64,000 nt of DNA from Morganella sibonii (GTDB lineage Bacteria > Pseudomonadota > Gammaproteobacteria > Enterobacterales > Enterobacteriaceae): the NCBI RefSeq assembly GCF_040560245.1, contig NZ_JAKMWP010000005.1. The stretch is one strand, 5' to 3'. Positions within the stretch are counted from its first letter, which is position 1. The number at the start of each line of letters is the position of its first letter. Below are positions 52,331-60,613 of the stretch, one piece after another. A program made the translations under genes and the position numbers. The notes under the pieces are model-generated. The model saw only the letters and a list, made by a program, of their open reading frames with translations, searched no databases and was not told the DNA's origin.

Positions 52331-53149
52331 ATGGATTTGAATGCAATGTCTGCTCAGAGCGGGTTACAGATTAAACACTTCAATGCCGGTTATCCGAAAC
52401 GGAAAATCATTGAAGATCTTAGTGTTGAACCACTGCCGCATGGTAAAATTACTGTGCTGCTCGGGCCGAACGGCAGCGGAAAGTCCACGCTTCTGCGCTC
52501 TCTGGCCGGACTGAATAAAGCCGAAGGTCAGTTACTGCTCGACGGACATGACCTGATGCGGATGAATTTTGCCGAACGCGCTAAGCAGGTGGTTTATCTG
52601 CCGCAGACACTGCCTGCGGGTGTGCATCTGCATGTACTGGAATCGGTCATTGTTGCGCAGCGGGCATCCGGCGGTGTTTCTGACCGGGACAGTGAGCAGG
52701 AAGTTATGTCTCTGCTGTCACAACTGGGCATTGAACATCTGGCGCTGCATTATCTGGATCAGTTATCCGGTGGTCAGAAACAATTAGTCGGGCTGGCACA
52801 ATCATTAATCCGCCAGCCGGAGCTGTTATTACTGGATGAGCCGTTAAGTGCACTGGATTTAAATTATCAGTATCACGTCATGGATTTGGTGCGTCGTGAA
52901 ACACAACGCCGGAATATCATTACGGTAGTGGTTGTCCATGATATTAATATCGCACTGCGTCACGGCGATCATATATTAATGCTGAAAGACGGAAATTTAA
53001 TTGCAGAAGGTGACCCGGAGTCTGTTATTACCCCGGATAGCCTGGCAACAGTTTATGGTGTACGCGGTCGTATTGAGCACTGCTCACAGGCTGTGCCGCA
53101 TGTTGTGATTGATGGTCTGGTGCCGCGGGCAGTTGCATCGCTGGCATAA
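52331..53149 (+). CDS. ABC transporter ATPase for iron-complex uptake
   Basis: 272 residues with Walker A GPNGSGKST (45-53), signature LSGGQ (145-149), Walker B LLLLDEP (ending D169-E170) and a switch His in VVVHDIN. It is closest in layout to FepC/FecE-type ATPases. It follows the permease almost without gap, with GGGAG inside the permease end as ribosome site. Confidence 0.93.
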   Translation: MDLNAMSAQSGLQIKHFNAGYPKRKIIEDLSVEPLPHGKITVLLGPNGSGKSTLLRSLAGLNKAEGQLLLDGHDLMRMNFAERAKQVVYLPQTLPAGVHLHVLESVIVAQRASGGVSDRDSEQEVMSLLSQLGIEHLALHYLDQLSGGQKQLVGLAQSLIRQPELLLLDEPLSALDLNYQYHVMDLVRRETQRRNIITVVVVHDINIALRHGDHILMLKDGNLIAEGDPESVITPDSLATVYGVRGRIEHCSQAVPHVVIDGLVPRAVASLA

Positions 53150-53180
53150 TAAAACCGGTTTATATTACATATTCTTTTTT

Positions 53181-53220
53181 ATTCTCTGCGGAATATATTT
53201 CCGCAGAGAATGATTATCTG
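53181..53220. promoter_or_regulatory. Perfect 13-bp inverted repeat overlapping a good Fur-box match
   Basis: ATTCTCTGCGGAA and TTCCGCAGAGAAT (53181-53211, loop TATAT) form a strong hairpin 32 nt after the ATPase stop, but without a T-run behind it. Read on the minus strand, 53205-53219 is AGATAATCATTCTCT, matching 11 of 14 positions of the Fur consensus. The site lies ~210 bp before the TonB-receptor gene. It suggests iron control of the receptor and an RNA-processing or termination hairpin for the importer mRNA. Confidence 0.5.
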
Positions 53221-53427
53221 TATGCCGCATATGTTTTTATGCGCTGATAATACATTGTTTTCTGTATAGTTTATATTTATAAAAACAAATAACCTTATAA
53301 AAGGTAATAATAAAATAATGTCCGATGCCTGAAATGGCAGGGTCATTATTATTAAAAAAGGGATATAAATCCCTGAGAGCAAATGTCGATTGTCCATAAA
53401 TATATTATCTCTTGGAGAATCAAAAGA

Positions 53428-55401
53428 ATGGTTATTTTTTCAAAACGAAAAGTGGCGGTATGTGTTATGGCAGCACTCGCCGCTCAGGTGATGGCTGCTC
53501 AGGCTGCAAATAAAGAAGACGTGATTATGGTCACCACCGCATCCGGCTTCCAGCAGAAAATTGAGGATGCTGCGGCGACTATCTCCGTTGTTTCACGCGA
53601 ACAGCTGGAAGATAAAGCGTACCGTGATGTGACAGATGCACTGAAAGATGTACCGGGTGTTGTGGTTACCGGTGGCGGCAGTTCTTCTGATATCAGTATC
53701 CGCGGGATGGACCCGAAATACACCATGATTCTTGTGGACGGAAAACGGGTTGCCAGCCGTGAAACGCGCCCTAATAGTGATAACTCCGGTATTGAGCAGG
53801 GATGGTTACCACCGCTGACTGCGATTGATCGCATTGAAGTGGTACGCGGACCGATGTCGTCACTGTATGGTTCGGATGCCATGGGCGGGGTTATCAATAT
53901 TATCACGCGGAAAGCGCAGGGCGAGTGGCATGCAAGTGTCCGTACCGATGCCACTATCACAGAAAGCAAAGACAGCGGTAACACCGGGCAGGGCAGTTTC
54001 TTCGCCGCCGGTCCGCTGGTGGATAACCTGCTGAGCATGAAAGTGAATGGCCAGTATTCTCATCGCGGGGAAGATAATTTTTCAGGCGGTTTTAACCGCC
54101 AGATCATGACCAGCGGTGGCGGTACACTGACATTAACGCCGGATGAGCAGAACAGCATCGATTTTGATTTCAAAAAAGATAATCAGCACCGTGATTCCCG
54201 CTGGGAAAAAAGTGCGTCAGAATCCAGTAAAAAGAAAAAATCCAGCAGTTTCAGCAAGTATGAAATGGCACAATATGCGATTACCCATGACGGTAACTAC
54301 GACTGGGGCAGCATGAACAGCTATGTTCAGCGTAACGAAACCAAAAACCCGGGCCGTAATATGGAGTATTACGACACCATCGCCCGTAACCAGACAGTTA
54401 TGCCGCTCGGCGATCATATGCTGAGCCTCGGTGGTCAGTATCGTTTCGAAGAGCTGAAAGATAAAGGCAACAAACTGGAAGGTAATAAACTTGACCGCTA
54501 CAGCTGGGCACTGTTTGCAGAGGATGACTGGGCACTGACCAATGATTTCACTCTGACCGGCGGTCTGCGTATGGATAAAGATGAAAACTTTGGTACGCAC
54601 TGGACGCCGCGTGTTTACGGCGTGTGGCATCTGGATGAAAGCTGGACAGTGAAAGGTGGTGTGTCCACCGGTTACCGTTCACCTGATCTGCGTCAGGCAA
54701 CGGCATCATGGGGACAGGCAACCGGCGGCGGTAACTCAAATGCGGTTATTTTCGGCAATCCGAATCTGAAACCTGAAAAGACCGTTACCGAAGAGATTAG
54801 TGTGCTGTGGAACAATCAGGATAACCTCAATATGAGCCTGACGGTCTTTAATACTGACTTTAAAGACAAAATCACAGAAATCCGCCGTTGCGGAACAGGT
54901 ACAACGATAACATGTACTGAGAAAGACCCGGACGGAAATACTTATGATTTCGTCAGTGACCGTATCAACGTCGATAAAGCCAATATGCGCGGTGTTGAAA
55001 CGATTATGAACTGGCAGATTACCGATTCTGTTGATTTAACGGCTAACTATACCTTTACTGATTCTGAACAGAAGAGCGGTAAATTTAAAGGTAAACCGCT
55101 GAATAAGACACCAAAACATATGGCTAACGCCACACTGAACTGGGATACCACTCAGGATATCAAAACCTGGAGCCGGATTAACTTCCGCGGTAAAACGTCT
55201 GATTACCTGTCCCGCACCAGCATGGCAACAGGAACAGGCTCTTATGCTACCGTGGATATCGGCGGCAGCTATCAGCTGAATAAAGACCTGAACTTTGTGG
55301 CGGGTGTGTATAACGTACTGGATCGCCGTATTGATAATGAAAACTACGGAGCCACACTCGACGGCCGCCGTTATAACATCGGTCTGAACTATAACTTCTG
55401 A
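53428..55401 (+). CDS. cirA: CirA-like TonB-dependent outer-membrane receptor
   Basis: 657 residues. Signal peptide (cut near AQAA). TonB box-like segment EDVIMVTTASG. Plug domain (~35-150) with DVLKEVPGV-like DALKDVPGVVVTGGG, SIRGMDPKYTMILVDGKRV and RGPMSSLYGSDAMGGVINIIT. 22-strand barrel ending in ...RRYNIGLNYNF with terminal Phe. It matches E. coli CirA (catecholate/colicin I receptor) in pattern and in lying near lysP. The ATG at 53428 has GGAG 9 nt before it and starts a proper signal peptide; an upstream ATG at 53383 does not. It probably feeds the ABC importer just upstream. Confidence 0.85.
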   Translation: MVIFSKRKVAVCVMAALAAQVMAAQAANKEDVIMVTTASGFQQKIEDAAATISVVSREQLEDKAYRDVTDALKDVPGVVVTGGGSSSDISIRGMDPKYTMILVDGKRVASRETRPNSDNSGIEQGWLPPLTAIDRIEVVRGPMSSLYGSDAMGGVINIITRKAQGEWHASVRTDATITESKDSGNTGQGSFFAAGPLVDNLLSMKVNGQYSHRGEDNFSGGFNRQIMTSGGGTLTLTPDEQNSIDFDFKKDNQHRDSRWEKSASESSKKKKSSSFSKYEMAQYAITHDGNYDWGSMNSYVQRNETKNPGRNMEYYDTIARNQTVMPLGDHMLSLGGQYRFEELKDKGNKLEGNKLDRYSWALFAEDDWALTNDFTLTGGLRMDKDENFGTHWTPRVYGVWHLDESWTVKGGVSTGYRSPDLRQATASWGQATGGGNSNAVIFGNPNLKPEKTVTEEISVLWNNQDNLNMSLTVFNTDFKDKITEIRRCGTGTTITCTEKDPDGNTYDFVSDRINVDKANMRGVETIMNWQITDSVDLTANYTFTDSEQKSGKFKGKPLNKTPKHMANATLNWDTTQDIKTWSRINFRGKTSDYLSRTSMATGTGSYATVDIGGSYQLNKDLNFVAGVYNVLDRRIDNENYGATLDGRRYNIGLNYNF

Positions 55402-55433
55402 TGTAACCATCATTCATTATTATGTGTCGAAAA

Positions 55434-55466
55434 ACGGCGCCCTTTCCCGGGCGCCGTATTTTTTTA
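55434..55466 (+). terminator. Terminator of the TonB-receptor gene
   Basis: ACGGCGCCC/GGGCGCCGT stem, six-nt loop, then ATTTTTTT. Confidence 0.92.
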
Positions 55467-55651
55467 TGGCAGGCAGAGTGACTAAAAAATACACGAACAG
55501 CCGGATTTTTTAACGTTTCGGCTATAAATATTCAAAGTTTCGTCACGGAAATTCTGCTGCTAAACCGGTATGGAAAAAAATTGCCTGATAAGGGCGAACA
55601 AAGCTTGAAATTTATGACCGGGGGGTGCAGAATGCGCCATCCAAAAAAATA

Positions 55652-55684
55652 ACTGATGCATTTATACGCATCGGTTTTTTTTTT
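55652..55684 (+). terminator. Second terminator, attenuator or end of a small RNA
   Basis: The stem CTGATGC/GCATCGG (one G-U pair) is followed by ten T. No gene ends between the previous terminator (55466) and this one. A transcript starting inside 55467-55640 must therefore end here: either a premature stop in the plaP leader or an independent small RNA. Confidence 0.65.
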
Positions 55685-55784
55685 GCACTAAAATATTGTC
55701 ACCGACAAAAAAAGGGGCCGATAGGCCGGATAACTGTTTACTGAATTACACCGGACGATAAACACCGGTATGAGGATGCGATAA

Positions 55785-55994
55785 ATGGCGCAATTTTTCA
55801 CTTTTGCACCTGTGCCAATCGGCACTGGCTGCTGCAACGACGACTACGGAGCACGGCGCTCCTGCTCTGCACTCCAAACCCCTTCTTACTTCACTGCCTA
55901 CAGGCAGATGCGAAGTCTTCCCGGTAACACGCCATCTGATAGTAGTATCAGTATGATTGTCGGTGTTACGGGAGGATTCGCTCATGTCGCATAA
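55785..55994 (+). CDS. YoeI-like leader ORF overlapping plaP
   Basis: An open frame of 69 codons that ends across the plaP start (…GCT CAT GTC GCA TAA, while plaP begins ATG TCG CAT AA). From memory, E. coli encodes the 20-residue YoeI (MGQFFAYATAF...HVA) in the same place with the same overlapping end. The present ORF starts MAQFFTFAP and also ends HVA, with ~45 extra residues rich in Cys, Arg, Ser and Pro. The conserved ends argue for a real leader or small protein that couples its translation to plaP, possibly with polyamine sensing. It has no strong ribosome site. Confidence 0.5.
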   Translation: MAQFFTFAPVPIGTGCCNDDYGARRSCSALQTPSYFTAYRQMRSLPGNTPSDSSISMIVGVTGGFAHVA

Positions 55995-57363
55995 TTCTGC
56001 AATTGATATTGGCCTGAACCGTACAGCTGCCAATAACCGCGTACAACTCGCAAAAACACTGACACTCGTCCAGGTCGTTATGATGGGGCTTGCTTATCTG
56101 CAGCCGATGACCATCTTTGATACCTTCGGGATCGTGTCCGAAATTACCAGCGGTCATGTTGCGACGTCTTATGCTATCGCACTGACAGCCATTCTTTTTA
56201 CTGCGCTGAGTTACGGAAAACTGGTTAAACGGTTCCCTTCCGCCGGCTCGGCGTATACCTATGCCCAGAAATCCATGAGCCCGCATATCGGCTTTATGGT
56301 CGGCTGGTCATCACTGCTGGACTACCTGTTCATGCCGATGATCAACATTCTGCTGGCAAAAATTTATCTTCAGGCTATCTTCCCGGACTGTCCGCCATGG
56401 ATCTTTGTCGCCGGTCTGGTATTCCTGATGACATTATTTAATCTGCGCGGCATCAATGTCGTGGCAAACCTCAATACCGGAATTGTCGTGGTACAGGTTG
56501 CTGTGATGATTGTGTTTGTCGGTCTGCTGATCCGTGGTGTGTCTGCGGGTGAAGGGGCGGGTACGCTGCTCTCCTTCCGTCCGTTTGCCTCCATTGATGC
56601 GGAAATGATCCCGATGATAAGCGGGGCGACGATACTGTGCTTCTCCTTCTTAGGGTTTGACGGTATCAGCTCTCTGTCAGAAGAAACGCCGAATGCCGGG
56701 AAAGTGATCCCGAAAGCGATTTTCCTGACCGCACTGATTGGTGGTCTGATCTTTATCGCGGTGTCTTATTTCCTGCAACTCTATTTCCCGGATGTGTCCC
56801 GTTTCAACAATCCGGAAGAGTCACAGCCTGAAATTATGTACATGGTGGCCGGTGCCTTCTTCCAGTCCATCATTCTGGTGTTCTCCTGCGTGACCGTACT
56901 GGCTTCCGGTATGGCAGCACAGGCAGGGGTATCCCGTCTGATGTATGTCATGGGCCGCGATGGTGTGTTCCCGGAGAAATTCTTCGGTTACGTACATCCG
57001 AAATGGCGCACCCCGGCACTGAACGTGATGCTGGTGGGGGTTCTGGCGCTGAGTGCGGTCTGGTTTGACCTGGTCACCGCAACCGCGCTGATTAACTTCG
57101 GTGCACTGGTGGCGTTTACCTTCGTTAACCTGTCGGTGATTTCACAGTTCTATATCCGCGAGCGCCGCAACAAGACGCTGGGCGACCAGATCAACTACCT
57201 GCTGCTGCCGATTATCGGTGCTGCGACAGTTACAGTGCTCTGGTTCAACCTCGATGCGAAATCGATGGAATTAGGACTGAGCTGGGGCGCACTGGGTCTG
57301 ATCTATATGTTATGGCTGACCCGCCGCTTCCGCCGTCCGATGCCGCAGATGCCGGAACAGTAA
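55984..57363 (+). CDS. plaP: Putrescine importer PlaP (YeeF)
   Basis: A 459-residue APC-family permease with twelve segments. It matches E. coli PlaP through VVMMGLAYLQPMTIFDTFGIVSEIT, SAGSAYTYAQKSMSPHIGFMVGWSSLLDYLFMPMINILLAKIY and SRLMYVMGRDGVFPEKFFGYVHPKWRTPALN. PlaP supplies putrescine for surface motility in E. coli. The ATG at 55984 follows GGGAGG and lies inside the leader ORF. In E. coli it is also close to sbcB and tmaR. Confidence 0.92.
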   Translation: MSHNSAIDIGLNRTAANNRVQLAKTLTLVQVVMMGLAYLQPMTIFDTFGIVSEITSGHVATSYAIALTAILFTALSYGKLVKRFPSAGSAYTYAQKSMSPHIGFMVGWSSLLDYLFMPMINILLAKIYLQAIFPDCPPWIFVAGLVFLMTLFNLRGINVVANLNTGIVVVQVAVMIVFVGLLIRGVSAGEGAGTLLSFRPFASIDAEMIPMISGATILCFSFLGFDGISSLSEETPNAGKVIPKAIFLTALIGGLIFIAVSYFLQLYFPDVSRFNNPEESQPEIMYMVAGAFFQSIILVFSCVTVLASGMAAQAGVSRLMYVMGRDGVFPEKFFGYVHPKWRTPALNVMLVGVLALSAVWFDLVTATALINFGALVAFTFVNLSVISQFYIRERRNKTLGDQINYLLLPIIGAATVTVLWFNLDAKSMELGLSWGALGLIYMLWLTRRFRRPMPQMPEQ

Positions 57364-57387
57364 GTTTTAAGCAGTTCTTTATCCCGG

Positions 57388-57424
57388 AAACGGCGCACAG
57401 TTTGATTCTGTGCGCCGTTTTTTT
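57388..57424 (+). terminator. plaP terminator
   Basis: A perfect 13-bp stem AAACGGCGCACAG/CTGTGCGCCGTTT with loop TTTGATT and following T-run. Confidence 0.93.
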
Positions 57425-57494
57425 ATATGCAATAAGGTATAGTAACCCGCTGAAAGTACAGTAAATCATAAAAGATAATGATTAAGGGATGCGG

Positions 57495-58280
57495 ATGTAT
57501 ATTGAACACAGCCTGATGGCAGACTATTTTTATGCGGGACTGGCACTGCTGGTCATTGCCTCTTTTGTGGCCGGGTATATTGATTCTATCGCAGGCGGTG
57601 CGGGGCTGATTCTGATCCCTGCTTTTATGCTGACCGGCCTGCCGCCGCATATGGCACTGGGTCAGGAAAAGCTGGTGAGCTCTGTCGGTACACTGGCGGC
57701 AATTTCAAACTTTATCAAAAACAAATCCGTTTACTGGCAGATAATACCGGCCGGGATTGTTTCATCGTTCTTCGGCGCCTGGGCGGGGGCGAAGGCGATT
57801 ATTTATCTGCCATCTGAAACGATCACCTACATTATTATCTGTATGCTGCCGATCGGCCTGCTGGCCGCTTTCTTTAAAGGGAAACTCGGTGGCGCACAGC
57901 AGGGTAATGCGGTACGTAAATCTGTCTGGCTGGTCTTTTTTACCTGTTTTATTGTCGGTTTCTATGACGGCTTTTTCGGGCCGGGCACCGGCAGTATCTT
58001 TATTATCTGTCTGTTTCTGATCAACAACCTGGATTTACTGAAATCCTCCGCCACCTCGAAAATCTTTAATCTGGCGTCGAATATCGGCGGACTGGTGGCG
58101 TTTATTATGGCCGGACATATCGCGTTTCTGCTCAGTATCCCTATGATCGCCGCCAGTCTGCTCGGAAATCACCTCGGCAGCCAGCATGCCATCCGCACTA
58201 ATGGTGAGATTGTCCGTAAAATACTGATCCTGACCGTCGGAATTATGATGGTGACGCTGCTGATCAATCTGTTTAAATAA
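57495..58280 (+). CDS. TauE/SafE (TSUP) family permease, YfcA-like
   Basis: A 261-residue membrane protein. The TSUP repeats are GYIDSIAGGAGLILIPAF in the first half and GFYDGFFGPGTGSIFIICL in the second. The KSSATSKIFNLASNIGGLVAFI segment is like E. coli YfcA. The ATG at 57495 has AAGGG at good spacing; an ATG at 57489 would be too close to it. It probably exports an organic or sulfur-containing anion. Confidence 0.85.
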   Translation: MYIEHSLMADYFYAGLALLVIASFVAGYIDSIAGGAGLILIPAFMLTGLPPHMALGQEKLVSSVGTLAAISNFIKNKSVYWQIIPAGIVSSFFGAWAGAKAIIYLPSETITYIIICMLPIGLLAAFFKGKLGGAQQGNAVRKSVWLVFFTCFIVGFYDGFFGPGTGSIFIICLFLINNLDLLKSSATSKIFNLASNIGGLVAFIMAGHIAFLLSIPMIAASLLGNHLGSQHAIRTNGEIVRKILILTVGIMMVTLLINLFK

Positions 58281-58392
58281 ACCGGTTTCGTGGTTAATCT
58301 GTTAAATTTGTTAAAAATAGTATTTGTATTATAAATAAGATAAGAGGCATAATTACTTAATGAACAATAAGTAATCTGAATCGGGGGAAAGT

Positions 58393-60138
58393 ATGATCAA
58401 CAGTCAGCAACCTGACAGCGCACGTCTTATTCAGGCACTGACAGATATTGTCAGTCATAAACATATTTTAACGGAGCCGCGTAAGACGGAGCGATACCGC
58501 AAGGGTTTCCGCTCCGGTGAGGGCAGTGCGCTGGCGGTGGTGTTCCCGGGCACGCTGTATGAACTGTGGCAGGTGTTTAAAGCCACTGTAGAAGCTGACA
58601 GAATTGTGATCATGCAGGCGGCCAATACCGGTCTGACAGAGGGGTCCACGCCGAACGGGGATGATTATGACCGTGAGATTGTCATTATCAGCACACTGCG
58701 CCTCGATAAGATTCAGGTACTGACAAAACAGCAGCAGGTTGTGGCGTTACCCGGCAGTACCCTGTGGCATCTGGAAAAAGTCCTGAAACCGCTGGGCCGT
58801 GAGCCGCATTCGGTGATTGGTTCTTCCTGTATCGGAGCATCTGTGGTCGGCGGGATCTGTAATAACTCCGGCGGCTCACTGGTGCAGCGGGGGCCGGCTT
58901 ATACCGAACTCGCGCTGTACGGCCGTGTTAATGCAGACGGCACCGCAGAACTGGTAAACCATCTGGGGATTGATTTAGGTTCATCCCCGGAAGAGATTCT
59001 GAATTGCCTGGAATACCGCCGCTATCAGGAGGCGGATATTGAGGATACGGATAAACCGGCGTCTGATCATGACTATCATCAGCGTATCCGCGATGTGGAT
59101 GCAGACACGCCGTCCCGTTTCAATGCTGATGAACGCCGCCTGTTTGAAGCCTCCGGCTGTGCCGGTAAGCTGGTGGTGTTTGCGGTGCGCCTGGATACGT
59201 TCCCGTCACAGGGCGGGAACAAAGTCTTCTATATCGGCACCAATACCCCATCGGTACTGGAAGATATCCGCCGCCATATTCTCGCCAACTTTAAACATCT
59301 GCCGGTGGCAGGGGAATATATGCACCGCGAGTGTTATGACATCGCGAAAGTCTACGGTAAAGACAGCTTCCTGACGATTGATAAACTCGGTACCGAAAAA
59401 ATGCCGAAACTGTTCACTATCAAAGGACGGATGGATGCGATCTTCAATAAAATCCCGCTGCTGCCGAAAAACCTGATCGACCGAACAATGCAGTTATTCA
59501 GCCATTTATGGCCTAACCATCTGCCGCGCCGGATGGAGGAGTACCGCGATAAATATGAACATCACCTGATGCTGAAAATGGCCGGTGAAGGCATTGATGA
59601 AGCCCGCAGCTGGCTGAGCAGTTTCTTTGAAAATGCAGAAGGCGGCTTCTTTGAGTGTGATGCCAAAGAGGGGGCGGATGCTTTCCTGCACCGCTTTGTG
59701 GCCGCCGGTGCCGCTATCCGTTATCACGCGGTCAACAGCAGTAAGGTGGAGGATATCCTGGCGCTGGATATTGCGCTGCGCCGTAATGATCAGGCGTGGC
59801 TGGAAGTTCTGCCGCCGGAAATTGAGAGCAAACTGGTGCATAAACTCTACTACGGACATTTTTTATGCCACGTTTTCCATCAGGACTATATTGTGAAGAA
59901 AGGTGTGGACCCGCACGCACTGAAAGAAGAGATGCTGAAAATTCTGAACACACGCGGAGCGGAATATCCGGCAGAGCATAATGTCGGCCATCTGTATAAA
60001 GCCAAACCACAGCTGAAAGCCTTCTATAAAGCGACGGATCCGACCAATACCCTGAATCCGGGATTGGGTAAAACCAGTAAATTAAAATACTGGGGTGAAG
60101 GGCACGAAGGGTGTGGCTGTAGTCAGCATCAGAAATAA
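58393..60138 (+). CDS. dld: Quinone-dependent D-lactate dehydrogenase
   Basis: A 581-residue FAD-linked peripheral membrane enzyme oxidising D-lactate to pyruvate. FAD_binding_4 domain (~40-220) with MQAANTGLTEGSTPNG and GSSCIGASVVGGICNNSGGSLVQRGPAYTE. C-terminal Lact-deh-memb domain ending NTLNPGLGKTSKLKYWG. GGGGGAA precedes the ATG. It carries its own terminator. Confidence 0.95.
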   Translation: MINSQQPDSARLIQALTDIVSHKHILTEPRKTERYRKGFRSGEGSALAVVFPGTLYELWQVFKATVEADRIVIMQAANTGLTEGSTPNGDDYDREIVIISTLRLDKIQVLTKQQQVVALPGSTLWHLEKVLKPLGREPHSVIGSSCIGASVVGGICNNSGGSLVQRGPAYTELALYGRVNADGTAELVNHLGIDLGSSPEEILNCLEYRRYQEADIEDTDKPASDHDYHQRIRDVDADTPSRFNADERRLFEASGCAGKLVVFAVRLDTFPSQGGNKVFYIGTNTPSVLEDIRRHILANFKHLPVAGEYMHRECYDIAKVYGKDSFLTIDKLGTEKMPKLFTIKGRMDAIFNKIPLLPKNLIDRTMQLFSHLWPNHLPRRMEEYRDKYEHHLMLKMAGEGIDEARSWLSSFFENAEGGFFECDAKEGADAFLHRFVAAGAAIRYHAVNSSKVEDILALDIALRRNDQAWLEVLPPEIESKLVHKLYYGHFLCHVFHQDYIVKKGVDPHALKEEMLKILNTRGAEYPAEHNVGHLYKAKPQLKAFYKATDPTNTLNPGLGKTSKLKYWGEGHEGCGCSQHQK

Positions 60139-60162
60139 CTGTTCTGAAGAATAAAAATCTGC

Positions 60163-60196
60163 AAAATCCGGTTATGTCTGTAACCGGATTTTTTCA
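60163..60196 (+). terminator. dld terminator
   Basis: The stem AATCCGGTTA/TAACCGGATT has loop TGTCTG and six T behind it. Confidence 0.92.
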
Positions 60197-60277
60197 TTAA
60201 TTTTCCGGATAAATCAGTAATGTTAATAAGGGATTAATTTTATTATAATCAGCTTTTCTCCCTGTTTACTGGTCACT

Positions 60278-60574
60278 ATGTTTAAAAGACTCAAAAATGC
60301 CTTCGGCAAAGCGGTTCAGGTCAAATGCCATAAAGCCGAGGTTTTGCATAACCTCAGTTCGGATGAGCGCGCGCTGATTATCTATATTCTGAATGCCCGT
60401 GATGAAAATGTCAGTATCGGCATCAAGCACAGCAGTGCCGATTCACTGATCACCAAAGGGGTGCTGAAGGAACTGGGACGGGATACTGAGAGCCGCACAC
60501 GGCTGGTATCTGTTTGTCCGAAGTACAGGGAATCCCTGTGCCGGGTGTTTTATACCTCGAATAAAGCGGGATAA
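60278..60574 (+). CDS. Small cytoplasmic protein, superinfection-exclusion-like or unknown
   Basis: A 98-residue basic, helical protein (FKRLKNAFGKAVQVKCHKAEVLHNLSSDERALIIYIL, then a second half with SLITKGVLKELGRDTESR and VCPKYRESLCRVFY). The layout hints at a small winged-helix fold as in the SieB-type superinfection exclusion C-terminal part, but there are no membrane segments. I do not assign a function. It is separated from sbcB by a CCGGGAGC/GCTCCCGG hairpin (60583-60601). Confidence 0.55.
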   Translation: MFKRLKNAFGKAVQVKCHKAEVLHNLSSDERALIIYILNARDENVSIGIKHSSADSLITKGVLKELGRDTESRTRLVSVCPKYRESLCRVFYTSNKAG

Positions 60575-60613
60575 TATTATTGCCGGGAGCGCTGCTCCCG
60601 GCGGTCTGTCTGC

